Notes: a model not told the origin generated them from the sequence alone. A stretch of DNA of 64,000 nt from Neptunomonas qingdaonensis (GCF_900113275.1 NZ_FOOU01000001.1:434001-498000), one strand, 5' to 3'. Counted from the stretch's first letter, positions 29,863-39,405 are shown. A program made the numbers and translations.

Positions 29863-31353
29863 TTATAGCTTGCCTAAGTAAGCATCAAATCGTTGTTTAA
29901 TTGACTCTGACGGCTCAGTGGTTGCCAGACTAACGATAACGATAGATAGCGTTGCAAAGATGATTCCCGGAACAATTTCGTACACTTCGAAAATACCACC
30001 GCTGATCTGCTTCCAGATCACAACCGTTAAGCCACCCACTATTACGCCCGCCAGTGCGCCGGAATGATTCATACGTTTCCAGTAAAGGCTTAAAACCAAC
30101 GTCGGTCCAAAGGCGGCACCAAATCCAGCCCAGGCATAAGAAACCAACCCTAATACGGTGCTGTCGGGGTTCAGTGCTAAGATGAGCGCGACAATAGACA
30201 GTCCGATAACCGCGATACGTCCCACCATAACGACTTGCTTCTGTGATGCGTCTTTACGAAATACCTGTTTATAAAAGTCTTCTGCCAGTGCAGAGGAAGA
30301 GACCAGTAGTTGTGAATCTGCAGTACTCATAATGGCAGCCAGAATAGCGGCCAAAAGGATGCCTGCAACAACCGGATGGAACATCGCATTAACGAGCAAC
30401 ATGAAGATTTTTTCACCGTCAACAAGGTTGCCCGCTAGTTCGTTATCGACATAAATGATGCCGGCAAGCCCGACCAGAATCGCGCCAATCATCGATAATC
30501 CAGACCAGGTGACCGCAATACGACGCGCAGTAGGGACGTCCGCATTGCTGCGAATCGCTGCAAAACGTGCCAGGATATGTGGCTGGCCAAAATAGCCTAA
30601 ACCCCAGGCGGCGAGTGAAATGATAGCGATGGCGGTCAGGGGCTCGCCGTTACTATCGTTCCAGATCGTCAGTAACTCGGGGTTTTTTATTTCAAGTGCT
30701 GTAAACAGACTGCCGAAGCCGCCTTCTGATTGAATGGCAATAATGGGAACAGTCACAAGCGCTGCTGCCATCAATAACCCCTGCACAAGATCGGTCCATG
30801 ATACTGCCAGGAAACCACCGAACATGGTGTAAGAAACAACACAAACGGTGCCTACGATGAGCGCCACGGTGTAATCTAATCCGAATACGGTTTCAAATAG
30901 TTTGCCGCCGGCGACAAGACCTGAACTGGTATAAAACAGGAAAAAAAGCAGGATGAAAAATGCCGAGATGACGCGTAGATAATGGGATTTGTCTTCAAAG
31001 CGATTAGCGAAAAACTCTGGAATAGTGAGCGAATCGTCTGCTTCGAAACTGTAAGTGCGCAGACGTTTAGCAACCAGTAACCAGTTTAGCCAGGTGCCTA
31101 TCAACAGGCCTGCTCCTAACCAGATCGATTCTAAACCGGATGAGAACGCATAGCCGGGCAGGCCGAGAAGTAGCCAGCCGCTCATGTCGGAAGCACCGGC
31201 TGAAAGTGCCGCAGGCCATGGGCCGAGTGAGCGTCCGCCTAAAAAGTAATCTGAAGAGTTAGCCGTACGTCGGTAGGCATACACACCGATGGCCAGCATA
31301 AGAGCCAGATAAACTGTAAACGTGCCAATAATAGCACCGCTATTTGCGATCAT
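29863..31353 (-). CDS. putP: Sodium/proline symporter PutP
   Basis: PutP imports L-proline with Na+. The 496-residue protein belongs to the solute:sodium symporter family with about 13 membrane segments. Diagnostic stretches are YFLGGRSLGPWPAALSAGASDMSGWLLLGLPG (residues about 35-65), FGGFLAVSWTDLVQG, and ILAAIMSTADSQLLVSSSALAEDFY with the sodium-site Ser/Thr residues. It lies directly downstream of putA and its split C-terminal domain, on the same strand but behind a terminator. It therefore probably has its own promoter in the 128-bp spacer, where I see a 13-bp tandem repeat. Confidence 0.96.
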   Translation of the reverse strand: MIANSGAIIGTFTVYLALMLAIGVYAYRRTANSSDYFLGGRSLGPWPAALSAGASDMSGWLLLGLPGYAFSSGLESIWLGAGLLIGTWLNWLLVAKRLRTYSFEADDSLTIPEFFANRFEDKSHYLRVISAFFILLFFLFYTSSGLVAGGKLFETVFGLDYTVALIVGTVCVVSYTMFGGFLAVSWTDLVQGLLMAAALVTVPIIAIQSEGGFGSLFTALEIKNPELLTIWNDSNGEPLTAIAIISLAAWGLGYFGQPHILARFAAIRSNADVPTARRIAVTWSGLSMIGAILVGLAGIIYVDNELAGNLVDGEKIFMLLVNAMFHPVVAGILLAAILAAIMSTADSQLLVSSSALAEDFYKQVFRKDASQKQVVMVGRIAVIGLSIVALILALNPDSTVLGLVSYAWAGFGAAFGPTLVLSLYWKRMNHSGALAGVIVGGLTVVIWKQISGGIFEVYEIVPGIIFATLSIVIVSLATTEPSESIKQRFDAYLGKL

Positions 31354-31379
31354 TAAACATACCTCGTTATTATTTTTAA

Positions 31380-31405
31380 AAGTTGGTTTTAGAAGTTATT
31401 TTTAG
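31380..31405. repeat. 13-bp tandem repeat upstream of putP
   Basis: AAGTTGGTTTTAG (31380-31392) is followed directly by AAGTTATTTTTAG (31393-31405), 11/13 identical. Next to it a long inverted repeat CGGCCTGTTA (31409-31418) / TAACAGGCCG (31432-31441) encloses a 13-base spacer. Together they fill most of the putP upstream region and may be regulatory. Confidence 0.5.
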
Positions 31406-31442
31406 AATCGGCCTGTTAATGGGGGGTAGGATAACAGGCCGT

Positions 31443-31473
31443 AAAAACGCCAATGTTTATTGCATTGGCGTTT
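31443..31473 (-). terminator. Terminator of the putA operon
   Basis: On the minus strand AAACGCCAATG, loop CAATAAA, CATTGGCGTTT and further T form an 11-bp stem with a U-run. It starts 9 bases after the stop codon of the PutA C-terminal-domain gene. Confidence 0.8.
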
Positions 31474-31481
31474 GGTTCGCG

Positions 31482-32183
31482 TTATGAATCGTTTTTTCCG
31501 CCAAGCTCCAGCAGCGTTGCATTACCACCGACGGCCGTGGTGTTCACAGAAAGTGTGCTCTCTGTAACAAAACGCCAGGGATAATCAAGGCTGGTGATTG
31601 TTGGATAAGTTTCGAATTGAGTCTCTGAAATGAGTTGCGCCAGCATGCCTCCGCGTTGCGCCAGTTGTTGGTTTAACGGGGCCAGAGTGTCACTTGTTCC
31701 GCAGAAAGCATACGCATGAAAAGCCTCTTGTTGTGTCAGATCATGCAGCGATGCTGATACCAGCTGTACAAGCGCTTCTGGTATACCTGCACTGAGCAAA
31801 ACAGAGTGTAGACGATGCGTATATTTATGGGTGTCCTGGAGAATAACCGCATTGCCGGTCGCCAGTGCCGTGAACAGCTGTGCAACGATAGCCGTATCAT
31901 AAACACCGTTATCCAGATCTACTTGATTGGCGTCAGCGCAGACACAAATGATGCCGCGTCCAGACCAATGCAGGCTGTTTGCTTCACCGGTTGGGCCGGG
32001 CAAGTCGACAGCAGCGGGCATGGTGGTGCCAATGCGATCCATCAGCCAGGTGGCGATAGGTTGATTCAGCTGTTGCGCTGCTTTAGATAGTTTTTCGATG
32101 CGTTTAGTGACGCCTAAAGCGTTCCAGGCTTCCCATGCGGATCCTGCTTTCAGAATAGCGTTTTGTAATGTTTGAGTAGTCAT
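31482..32183 (-). CDS. Free-standing PutA C-terminal (ALDH-superfamily) domain
   Basis: This 233-residue protein corresponds to the C-terminal domain of long, type B PutA enzymes. It has the DLPGPTGEANSL motif (E. coli PutA has LPGPTGERNTW) and, near its end, LSVNTTAVGGNATLLELG, equivalent to the conserved C-terminal motif LSVNTAAAGGNASLMTIG of E. coli PutA. In long PutAs this Rossmann-like, non-catalytic domain caps the cavity that channels glutamate semialdehyde. Here it is a separate gene: putA ends at 32219 and this starts 35 bases later in another frame with its own AAGGA site. Six residues (GKNDS region) extend beyond the usual terminus. It lacks a catalytic Cys and full ALDH motifs, so an independent enzyme is unlikely. 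Confidence 0.82.
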   Translation of the reverse strand: MTTQTLQNAILKAGSAWEAWNALGVTKRIEKLSKAAQQLNQPIATWLMDRIGTTMPAAVDLPGPTGEANSLHWSGRGIICVCADANQVDLDNGVYDTAIVAQLFTALATGNAVILQDTHKYTHRLHSVLLSAGIPEALVQLVSASLHDLTQQEAFHAYAFCGTSDTLAPLNQQLAQRGGMLAQLISETQFETYPTITSLDYPWRFVTESTLSVNTTAVGGNATLLELGGKNDS

Positions 32184-32218
32184 CTTGTTATCCTTCTCAT
32201 TAGTTCTGGCCTTTGCGC

Positions 32219-35200
32219 TTATGCCTGTTGCTGACGAATTTCACGCGTGAAGCGCTTCAGGTAATGAGGGCCACCTGCTTTAGGGCCAGTACCGGAGAGG
32301 CCTTGTCCGCCAAACGGTTGAACGCCAACGACTGCACCTACCTGATCTCTATTGATGTAAATGTTGCCTGCTCTGACGCGGGCTGCAATATGGTTGGCAG
32401 TGGTTTCATTGCGAGTATGCACGCCGAGTGTTAAACCAAAACCGCTGGCATTAATCGTATCGATGATCGTATCCAGCTCGCTGGCTTTATAACGTACGAC
32501 ATGCAGAATCGGGCCAAACTGCTCCTCTGTTAACTGATCTATAGAGGATATTTCAAATGCGGTGGGCGCGATAAAGGTACCGTTTTCAGCATCAGCAGGC
32601 AGTGCTGCCTGAGCAATCAGTGTTGCGTTTTGTTTCATCTTATCGATATGCAACTGCAAACCGGACTGGGCTTTTTTATCAATCACCGGGCCGATATCAG
32701 TTTTATGCAGTACAGGGTTTCCTACCACTTGCTCCATCATGGCGCCGCGCAACATAGGTATGATTCGCTCAGCAATATCTTTTTGCACAAACAGTACACG
32801 CAGTGCAGAGCAGCGTTGTCCGGCGGACGCAAAGGCTGAACGCACCACATCACGAGCCACCTGTTCGGGAAGGCAGGTGGAGTCGATGATCATAGCGTTT
32901 TGGCCGCCGGTTTCAGCGATGAAAGGAACGGGTTCTGCCTGGCGGTTAGCCAGAGTTCGGTTAATCACGCGAGCAGTATTCGTTGAGCCGGTAAAAGCGA
33001 CGCCTGCGACACGATTATCTGAGGTAAGCGGCGCACCCAGGGTTGCTCCTTCGCCGATAATAAGCTGGATTGCTCCGCCAGGAACGCCCGCTTCGAGCAT
33101 CAGCTCAATAGCACGAAAAGCGATAATGCTGGTTTGTTCAGCCGGCTTAGCAACAACTGTATTACCTGCCGCGAGTGCTGCTGTAACCTGTCCAAGGAAA
33201 ATGGCGAGAGGGAAATTCCAGGGTGAAATACATACAAAGACGCCACGCCCTTCGCGCTGAATCTCCATTGTGGAGCCATCAAAGGAAGGCAATGTGACCG
33301 TGTCGCTCATGGCTAAGCGGGCCTGGACCGCATAATAGCGGCAAAAATCAACGGCCTCGCGGATCTCATCAATACTGTCTTGCAGTGTTTTTCCCGCTTC
33401 CCGGTGGCAAAGTGCCATCAGTTCGCCGTAGTTTGCTTCGAGTAAATCGGCCAAGCGTTCTAATGCAGCAGCTCGCTCGGATACCGGTGTGTTACTCCAT
33501 TGCGGGAAAGCGTCTGTCGCTACACCAAGCGCCTGTTCAACATGCTGAGCAGATGCGTAATTGACCTGTCCGACTGTGTGGCTATGGTCGTAGGGTGCTG
33601 TTACTGCATGCAGCGTTGTACCCGTTGAGATCATCTGGGCATTGATAATCGGCCCGGCCTGCCATGTTGTCGACATGAATGGCTGAATCAGCGCCTCAAA
33701 ATCATGCCATTCGCCTTCAATCTCGATATTGAAGCCAAACGAGTTCTTACGCTCGTTACCAAACAGCTCTGAAGGTAACGGGATATAAGGGTTTGCCAGA
33801 GATTTGCGTGACGATAGTACGTCTGCAGGATGGTTTACCAGTTCGCTGATAGGACAACGAGCATCAACCAGGCGATGTACGAATGAGCTATTCGCTCCGT
33901 TTTCTAATAAGCGACGTACCAGGTAAGGCAGCAGGTCTTTATGATTTCCGACCGGAGCATAGATGCGTACAGCAACGTTATTTTCTTTGATGACGGTATT
34001 GTAGAGTGCATCCCCCATTCCGTGCAGGCGCTGAAATTCATAATCATTATGTGTCGCCATACTGATAACTGACGCCACGGTATGAGCATTATGGCTGGCG
34101 AACTGTGGATAAATATGCCCACGTACGTTTTCGCTTAATAAGAAGCGGGCACAAGCCAGATAAGCGGTATCTGTGGATTCCTTACGGGTGTATACCGGAT
34201 AGTTACTCAAGCCGCGTTGCTGGCAGTTTTTGATTTCACTATCCCAGTAAGCCCCTTTTACCAGACGTAACGGGATGCGGTCTCCCTGCTGCTTGGCTAA
34301 TGCTGCCAGCCAGACGAGAACGGGCAAAGCGCGTTTTGAATAGGCTTGAATAACTAAGCCGAATTCGCCCCAGCCGCGGATGGTTTCATGTTGATAGAGT
34401 TTTTCGAACAGCTCTAAAGATAATTCAAGACGATCCGCCTCTTCTGCATCAATGGTGACACCCACATTGACTGCTCTGGCGTGTTGAATTAACTCCAGTA
34501 CTTTGTCGTGCATCTCTCCGAGTACGCGGTCTTTCTGGCTGACTTCGTAGCGTGGATGCAGTGCTGACAGTTTGATTGAGATAGTTGGTCTGGGTGACTT
34601 TCCTTTGTATGTGTCTTTTCCTACAGCGGTAATCGCTTGTATGTAGTCATTAAAGTACTTGTCTGCGTCTTGGCGGGTCAGGGCTGCTTCGCCGAGCATA
34701 TCAAATGAATAGGTATAACCTTTGTCTCTACTCGCATGACCACGTTTGAGCGCTTCTTTTATATTGCGCCCCAACACAAACTGGTGGCCCATGATTTTCA
34801 TAGCCTGATTCATCACTTTGCGGATGACAGGTTCTGACATTTTATTAACCAGACGGTTGATGACATTGGACGGTGTGCCGTCTTCGTTTTCGTCCAGAGA
34901 GACCACTTTTCCTGTGAGCAGTAAGCCCCATGTCGATGCATTGACGAAGAGTGACTCTGAATTTTTCAGATGTGCTTTCCAGTCGGCAACCGATAATTTA
35001 TCACGGATAAGCGCATCAGCAGTGTCTGCATCAGGGATGCGCATCAGTGCTTCGGCCAGACACATCAGCAGAATGCCTTCACGGGTATCTAAGCTGTACT
35101 CGAGTAATAGCGCATCAATCATATGAATGGCACCATCATCCGCGCGCACTTTTTCAATCAGTCGGGTTGCACCCTGAGTGATATGCTTTCGTTCATTGTC

Positions 35201-35368
35201 GTCAGGAGCGGCCAGTGGCAAGAGTTCTTTCAGCCAGTGGTTTTCATCTACCGCATACAATGGTGAGATGTGTTGCCAGAGTTGCGACAAAGGCTGATCT
35301 AAAAAATCGGCATTGAAAATGTCGTTGACTTGGAATTTTGTTATTTTGATCCCTGTTGCTGTAAACAT
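32219..35368 (-). CDS. putA: Bifunctional proline dehydrogenase / glutamate-semialdehyde dehydrogenase PutA
   Basis: PutA oxidises proline to glutamate in two steps on one chain. With the ATG at 35368 (GGGAG upstream) it has about 1049 residues. The FAD-dependent PRODH barrel includes SIKLSALHPRYE, LVKGAYWDSEIK (about residue 370) and the FASHNAHTV stretch. The NAD-dependent ALDH domain includes SPWNFPLAIFLGQ, ETGGQNAMIIDS and the catalytic Cys853 in SAGQRCSALR. It ends just after QGLSGTGPKAGGPHYL, where long PutAs continue into a C-terminal domain; that domain is the next gene. There is no N-terminal ribbon-helix-helix domain, so it should not repress its own gene. Activation may come from an AraC-type factor at 35463-35496. 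Confidence 0.95.
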   Translation of the reverse strand: MFTATGIKITKFQVNDIFNADFLDQPLSQLWQHISPLYAVDENHWLKELLPLAAPDDNERKHITQGATRLIEKVRADDGAIHMIDALLLEYSLDTREGILLMCLAEALMRIPDADTADALIRDKLSVADWKAHLKNSESLFVNASTWGLLLTGKVVSLDENEDGTPSNVINRLVNKMSEPVIRKVMNQAMKIMGHQFVLGRNIKEALKRGHASRDKGYTYSFDMLGEAALTRQDADKYFNDYIQAITAVGKDTYKGKSPRPTISIKLSALHPRYEVSQKDRVLGEMHDKVLELIQHARAVNVGVTIDAEEADRLELSLELFEKLYQHETIRGWGEFGLVIQAYSKRALPVLVWLAALAKQQGDRIPLRLVKGAYWDSEIKNCQQRGLSNYPVYTRKESTDTAYLACARFLLSENVRGHIYPQFASHNAHTVASVISMATHNDYEFQRLHGMGDALYNTVIKENNVAVRIYAPVGNHKDLLPYLVRRLLENGANSSFVHRLVDARCPISELVNHPADVLSSRKSLANPYIPLPSELFGNERKNSFGFNIEIEGEWHDFEALIQPFMSTTWQAGPIINAQMISTGTTLHAVTAPYDHSHTVGQVNYASAQHVEQALGVATDAFPQWSNTPVSERAAALERLADLLEANYGELMALCHREAGKTLQDSIDEIREAVDFCRYYAVQARLAMSDTVTLPSFDGSTMEIQREGRGVFVCISPWNFPLAIFLGQVTAALAAGNTVVAKPAEQTSIIAFRAIELMLEAGVPGGAIQLIIGEGATLGAPLTSDNRVAGVAFTGSTNTARVINRTLANRQAEPVPFIAETGGQNAMIIDSTCLPEQVARDVVRSAFASAGQRCSALRVLFVQKDIAERIIPMLRGAMMEQVVGNPVLHKTDIGPVIDKKAQSGLQLHIDKMKQNATLIAQAALPADAENGTFIAPTAFEISSIDQLTEEQFGPILHVVRYKASELDTIIDTINASGFGLTLGVHTRNETTANHIAARVRAGNIYINRDQVGAVVGVQPFGGQGLSGTGPKAGGPHYLKRFTREIRQQQA

Positions 35369-35462
35369 GGATATGCTCCCTAAGTACGTTGAACGGACGA
35401 TGAACATCATCGCTTATGGATATCATGAGTTTACACTGTAGGGGTTTAGCGCCGCTTTCGTC

Positions 35463-35496
35463 TTGCGAAATACTCGGGTTGTTTTGCGAAAAACTC
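35463..35496 (-). promoter_or_regulatory. AraC-type direct-repeat operator upstream of putA
   Basis: TTGCGAAATACTC (35463-35475) and TTGCGAAAAACTC (35484-35496) match at 12 of 13 positions and are exactly 21 bp apart, two helical turns, the classic spacing of AraC/XylS half-sites. The repeat is about 95 bp upstream of the putA ATG, in the 306-bp region (35369-35674) shared with the divergent purE gene. A weak -10 (TACAGT) lies downstream on the putA strand, placing the nearer half-site over its -35. An AraC-family gene is at 37351-38112. On the purE side TATGAT (35601-35606) is a possible -10. I see nothing else in this region. Confidence 0.6.
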
Positions 35497-35674
35497 CGAC
35501 AGCCGCTCATATAGTCGATTTTTTTACTATTTCATCCATCAACATGAAGGAAAGACTGCAAGATTTCCAGTTTTTAAGCGATCAATTGAATGAAATTTGC
35601 TATGATCCGCTTTTGCGGTGTTATCTGGGATAGCGCTTCTTTTCAGTACAATTAATCAGATCGGATCGAGTTAT

Positions 35675-36166
35675 ATGCAACCGAAAGTCGCCATTATCAT
35701 GGGTTCTAAAAGTGATTGGGATACCATGAAATTAGCCACTGAGATTCTGGACCAGCTTCAGGTGCCTCATCATGTAGAAGTGGTTTCAGCACACCGTACA
35801 CCCGACAAGCTTTTTTCTTTTTCTTCTGCTGCTGTTGATGCTGGCTATCAGGTCATTATCGCGGGTGCGGGTGGTGCCGCGCATTTACCGGGTATGGTTG
35901 CTTCAAAAACACGCTTACCTGTGTTGGGTGTGCCTGTTCAGAGTAAAGCACTGAATGGCATGGATAGCTTGCTGTCTATCGTTCAGATGCCAAAAGGTAT
36001 TGCTGTCGGTACGCTGGCGATCGGCTCTGCCGGTGCATTTAATGCAGGTTTAATGGCGGCACAGATTCTGGCCAATACTGATGCAGAACTGGCACAACGA
36101 CTGGAAGCGTTTCGAAAAGCGCAGACAGAAACCGTTTTAGAAAACCCTGATCCAAGAGAAGTCTGA
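35675..36166 (+). CDS. purE: N5-carboxyaminoimidazole ribonucleotide mutase PurE
   Basis: PurE moves the carboxyl group of N5-CAIR to give CAIR in purine synthesis. About 163 residues, octameric class I family. [12 protein letters not shown] at the N-terminus, [10 protein letters not shown] (active-site His region) and [16 protein letters not shown] are diagnostic, followed by [21 protein letters not shown]. The ATG at 35675 gives the family N-terminus. Its stop overlaps the purK start (TGATG). I could not find a convincing PurR box upstream. Confidence 0.95.
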   Translation: MQPKVAIIMGSKSDWDTMKLATEILDQLQVPHHVEVVSAHRTPDKLFSFSSAAVDAGYQVIIAGAGGAAHLPGMVASKTRLPVLGVPVQSKALNGMDSLLSIVQMPKGIAVGTLAIGSAGAFNAGLMAAQILANTDAELAQRLEAFRKAQTETVLENPDPREV

Positions 36167-37233
36167 TGAGTAAAGTGTGGGTGTTGGGTGCAGGTCAGCT
36201 AGGCGCAATGATGCGTCATGCGGCTATGCCTTTGAATGTTGAGGTAGTACCGGTCGATTTTAATCAGTCGCAAAGTGTTGAGTTAGCAGAAGATGACGTA
36301 GTCACTGCTGAGATAGAGCTATGGCCTGAAACAAAAGCCACGACGGTGCTTTCAAGCCACCCTCATTTTATTAATCGTGAGGTGTTCCCTCGTCTGGCCG
36401 ATCGTTTTACACAGAAGCAGTTACTTGATGAACTGGCGATAGCAACAGCTCCCTGGCAGCTGGTGGATGCAACCACTCAAGCGCCAGAATTGTATCAGTC
36501 ACTGGGTGACACGGTACTACTGAAACGGCGCACCGGTGGATATGATGGCCGCGGTCAATACTGGCTGAAGCAATCGGAAGGTACGGCTGTACCAGAAGGT
36601 TGGCATCAGGAAGCGATAGCAGAACAAAAAATACCGTTTGATGAAGAAGTATCATTAGTTGGGGCCAGAGACAAAGCGGGTAATTTGTATTTCTATCCGT
36701 TGGCTCTGAACCTCCATGTCAACGGTATTCTGATGGCATCCATCGCACCGTTACAGCGTTTGGCGGGTGTGCAATCTGAAGCCGAAGAGATGCTGGGTAA
36801 ATTACTCACATCCCTGGAATACGTCGGCGTAATGGCGATGGAATGTTTCCGCGTCGGTGATCACCTGATGGTGAATGAACTAGCACCACGCGTACATAAC
36901 AGTGGACATTGGACGCAGTCTGGTAGCAGTATCAGCCAGTTTGAATCGCATATTCGCGCGGTGGCTGGCTTGCCTATGAGTAAAGCCGTGATTAAAGGCC
37001 AGTCCGTGATGATCAATCTGATCGGCGTAGAACGTAACAATAACTGGCTGGCCGTCGACGGTGCCGAGTTATATTGGTACGGCAAAGAAGTGCGAGTTGG
37101 CCGTAAAGTGGGTCATATCAATCTGACCTCGACTGAGCCGACGCAACTCAATTCGTCGTTAACTAAGCTGGCAACTGACTTTCCAGAACCTTATCCACAG
37201 GTGTTTGACTGGGTAGCGGAAAATCTTCGTTAG
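36166..37233 (+). CDS. purK: N5-carboxyaminoimidazole ribonucleotide synthase PurK
   Basis: PurK carboxylates AIR with bicarbonate and ATP. It is an ATP-grasp protein of 355 residues with VWVLGAGQLGAMMRHAA at the start, LKRRTGGYDGRGQYWL as the ATP-binding loop, and MAMECFRVGDHLMVNELAPRVHNSGHWT as the metal/catalytic block. It is translationally coupled to purE by a one-base overlap and followed by a terminator. Confidence 0.95.
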   Translation: MSKVWVLGAGQLGAMMRHAAMPLNVEVVPVDFNQSQSVELAEDDVVTAEIELWPETKATTVLSSHPHFINREVFPRLADRFTQKQLLDELAIATAPWQLVDATTQAPELYQSLGDTVLLKRRTGGYDGRGQYWLKQSEGTAVPEGWHQEAIAEQKIPFDEEVSLVGARDKAGNLYFYPLALNLHVNGILMASIAPLQRLAGVQSEAEEMLGKLLTSLEYVGVMAMECFRVGDHLMVNELAPRVHNSGHWTQSGSSISQFESHIRAVAGLPMSKAVIKGQSVMINLIGVERNNNWLAVDGAELYWYGKEVRVGRKVGHINLTSTEPTQLNSSLTKLATDFPEPYPQVFDWVAENLR

Positions 37234-37280
37234 TTGATGATGCAGTTAATGAAGTTGATATAGTTGTAGCGCTGCGTGTT

Positions 37281-37317
37281 GAGCCTTTTCAGTCTGAAAA
37301 GGCCTCTTTCTTTTTTA
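37281..37317 (+). terminator. Terminator of purEK
   Basis: GAGCCTTTTCA, loop GTC, TGAAAAGGCCTC with one bulged base, then a T-rich tract. It lies about 50 bases after the purK stop. Confidence 0.7.
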
Positions 37318-37350
37318 TCTTTGTTAGCCAACAATCCCAGATTCCACCAT

Positions 37351-38112
37351 TTAATGTTCTGTGCTGGTTTTCCGGCAGCGGCCAGGCGTTGTCTGAAAGT
37401 AATCCCGAAAAGCATGGGTGAAAGCACTTTGACTGCTAAAGCCGCAATGTTCTGCTATTTGTAGTATGGTCCAACCGCACGCCAGCTTCTGTTTGCTGTA
37501 CTCAAGACGTTTTTGCAGGACGTATTGGTGAGGTGTGACGCCGGTTTTTTCTTTGAAGCAGGCATGGAAATGACTGGGGCTTAGAAACGTCAGTCCGGCT
37601 AATTCAGCAATCGAAATTTTGCGGGCCATATTCAGTTGGATATGCAGGTCCAGTGCGGCTAAATCAATATAGGCAAGGCTCTTGCGTGGCGTGGGCTGTC
37701 TCATCAGATTCTGTATTGAAAGTAGCAGGGTAGTGCCGCAGGCTTGCAATAATGGAGAGTTGGCAGGTGTGTTTTTTATTTCATGGCAGATAGCTTGAAG
37801 CAGAACCTGCCGCTGATTATCTAATGTGAAGTAGCTGGCTTTATCAAATAGATGGGTGGCTTGCGCATGCAGCGGCATTGCATCTAGCGCTTCTGTCGGA
37901 ATGTTGATAACAACAATACGGTTATTGCCGATACCACAAAAAGCATGATCTGTTGATGAGGGTACTAAGCATCCTTGTCCCAGACCGACATGTTCGCCGC
38001 GACCCTGAATATCAAACTCGGTTTTACCCTCAAGACCAAACACCAGTTGATGGTATTTATGATCATGATGATTAGCGGTATCCGGTAATGTCAGCAATTC
38101 AGTTGTCGTCAT
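37351..38112 (-). CDS. AraC/XylS-family transcriptional regulator
   Basis: A regulator of about 253 residues. The N-terminal cupin-like sensor (about 1-100) has YHQLVFGLEGKTEFDIQG and GLGQGCLVPSSTDHAFCG. The C-terminal double helix-turn-helix (about 160-250) has KISIAELAGLTFLSPSHFHACFKEKTGVTPHQYVLQ and ILQIAEHCGFSSQSAFTHAFRDYFQTTPGR. The ATG at 38112 with AAGGA upstream is preferred to the longer open frame. The effector is unknown. The putA operator with AraC-type spacing 2 kb away makes a role in proline catabolism a reasonable guess, similar to PruR/OruR-type regulators of pseudomonads. Confidence 0.88.
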   Translation of the reverse strand: MTTTELLTLPDTANHHDHKYHQLVFGLEGKTEFDIQGRGEHVGLGQGCLVPSSTDHAFCGIGNNRIVVINIPTEALDAMPLHAQATHLFDKASYFTLDNQRQVLLQAICHEIKNTPANSPLLQACGTTLLLSIQNLMRQPTPRKSLAYIDLAALDLHIQLNMARKISIAELAGLTFLSPSHFHACFKEKTGVTPHQYVLQKRLEYSKQKLACGWTILQIAEHCGFSSQSAFTHAFRDYFQTTPGRCRKTSTEH

Positions 38113-38325
38113 GATAGTCCTTGCCGCAGGGTTATCTATTATTGTTATATTTAAGCAGTACGTCTGATTAACGTCGTGCTGAATAATAATTGTACAGTAA
38201 ATTGTTGAGAGTTCCATCCGTCTGGAAAACTACTAAGTAGTCGCTTGTTTGATCTTGGTCGTCTATTTAGAGCGCATTTTTGATTAGAAATCGTTAGAAT
38301 ACGCCCCCATTGAAAGAAACTTAAG

Positions 38326-39405
38326 ATGGCTGAAATTAATATGGCTGAATTGAAAAACGACCGCTTTTTACGTGCGCTGATGCGCGAACCTGTTGATGTG
38401 ACACCTGTGTGGATGATGCGCCAGGCTGGACGCTACCTGCCAGAATATCGCGCTACCCGTGCGCAGGCCGGTGACTTTCTCAGTCTGTGTAAAAATAGGG
38501 AGCTGGCTTGTGAAGTGACTCTTCAGCCATTGGAGCGCTTTGATCTGGATGCAGCGATTCTATTCTCGGACATCCTGACTATTCCTGATGCAATGGATCT
38601 TGGTTTGTATTTTGAAGAGGGTGAAGGTCCGCGTTTCAGAAAAATCATTCGCACCGAGCAGGATGTCGAGGCGCTGAAAGTGCCGGATGCAGCGACTGAT
38701 CTTGATTATGTGATGAATGCTGTCAAAGAGATCCGTACACAGCTGAATGGTCGTGTGCCATTAATTGGTTTCTCAGGAAGCCCGTGGACGTTGGCAACCT
38801 ATATGGTTGAAGGCGGCTCCTCTAAAGATTTCCGTCATATCAAAAAGATGATGTACGCTTCTCCTGAAGTATTGCATGAGCTGTTGAATAAGCTGGCGCA
38901 ATCGGTCACTACCTATTTAAATGAACAGATTCGCAGCGGTGCCCAGGCGGTTCAGATTTTTGATACCTGGGGCGGCGTTCTCAGTGGCGATATGTATAAA
39001 GCATTCTCGCTAGATTACATGCGTAAAATCATTTCCGGTTTAATCCGTGAACACGACGGTCGTAAAGTGCCTGTGATTATGTTTACCAAAAACGGTGGTC
39101 AATGGTTAGAAGTGATGGCCGACGCGGGTGCCGATGCATTGGGGCTGGACTGGACAACTGATATCGATAACGCACGTCGTCGTGTTGGTGATAAAGTGGC
39201 TCTGCAGGGTAATATGGATCCTTCAGTGCTGTATGCGCAGCCTGAGCGAATTCGTCAGGAAGTGTCTGACATTCTGCAGCGCTTTGGTACGGGTAATGGT
39301 CATGTGTTCAATTTAGGACACGGCATACATCAGTTTGCTGACCCTGATCATGCAAAAGTTTTTGTTGATGCGGTACATGAACTCAGTGCAAAATATCATG
39401 TCTGA
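38326..39405 (+). CDS. hemE: Uroporphyrinogen decarboxylase HemE
   Basis: HemE converts uroporphyrinogen III to coproporphyrinogen III. The 359-residue TIM barrel shows [19 protein letters not shown] (substrate-binding N-terminal loop), [47 protein letters not shown] and [14 protein letters not shown] second in-frame ATG at 38341 gives the more usual family N-terminus ([10 protein letters not shown]), but the first has the better upstream purine tract. It stands alone between the AraC regulator and carbonic anhydrase. Confidence 0.96.
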   Translation: MAEINMAELKNDRFLRALMREPVDVTPVWMMRQAGRYLPEYRATRAQAGDFLSLCKNRELACEVTLQPLERFDLDAAILFSDILTIPDAMDLGLYFEEGEGPRFRKIIRTEQDVEALKVPDAATDLDYVMNAVKEIRTQLNGRVPLIGFSGSPWTLATYMVEGGSSKDFRHIKKMMYASPEVLHELLNKLAQSVTTYLNEQIRSGAQAVQIFDTWGGVLSGDMYKAFSLDYMRKIISGLIREHDGRKVPVIMFTKNGGQWLEVMADAGADALGLDWTTDIDNARRRVGDKVALQGNMDPSVLYAQPERIRQEVSDILQRFGTGNGHVFNLGHGIHQFADPDHAKVFVDAVHELSAKYHV

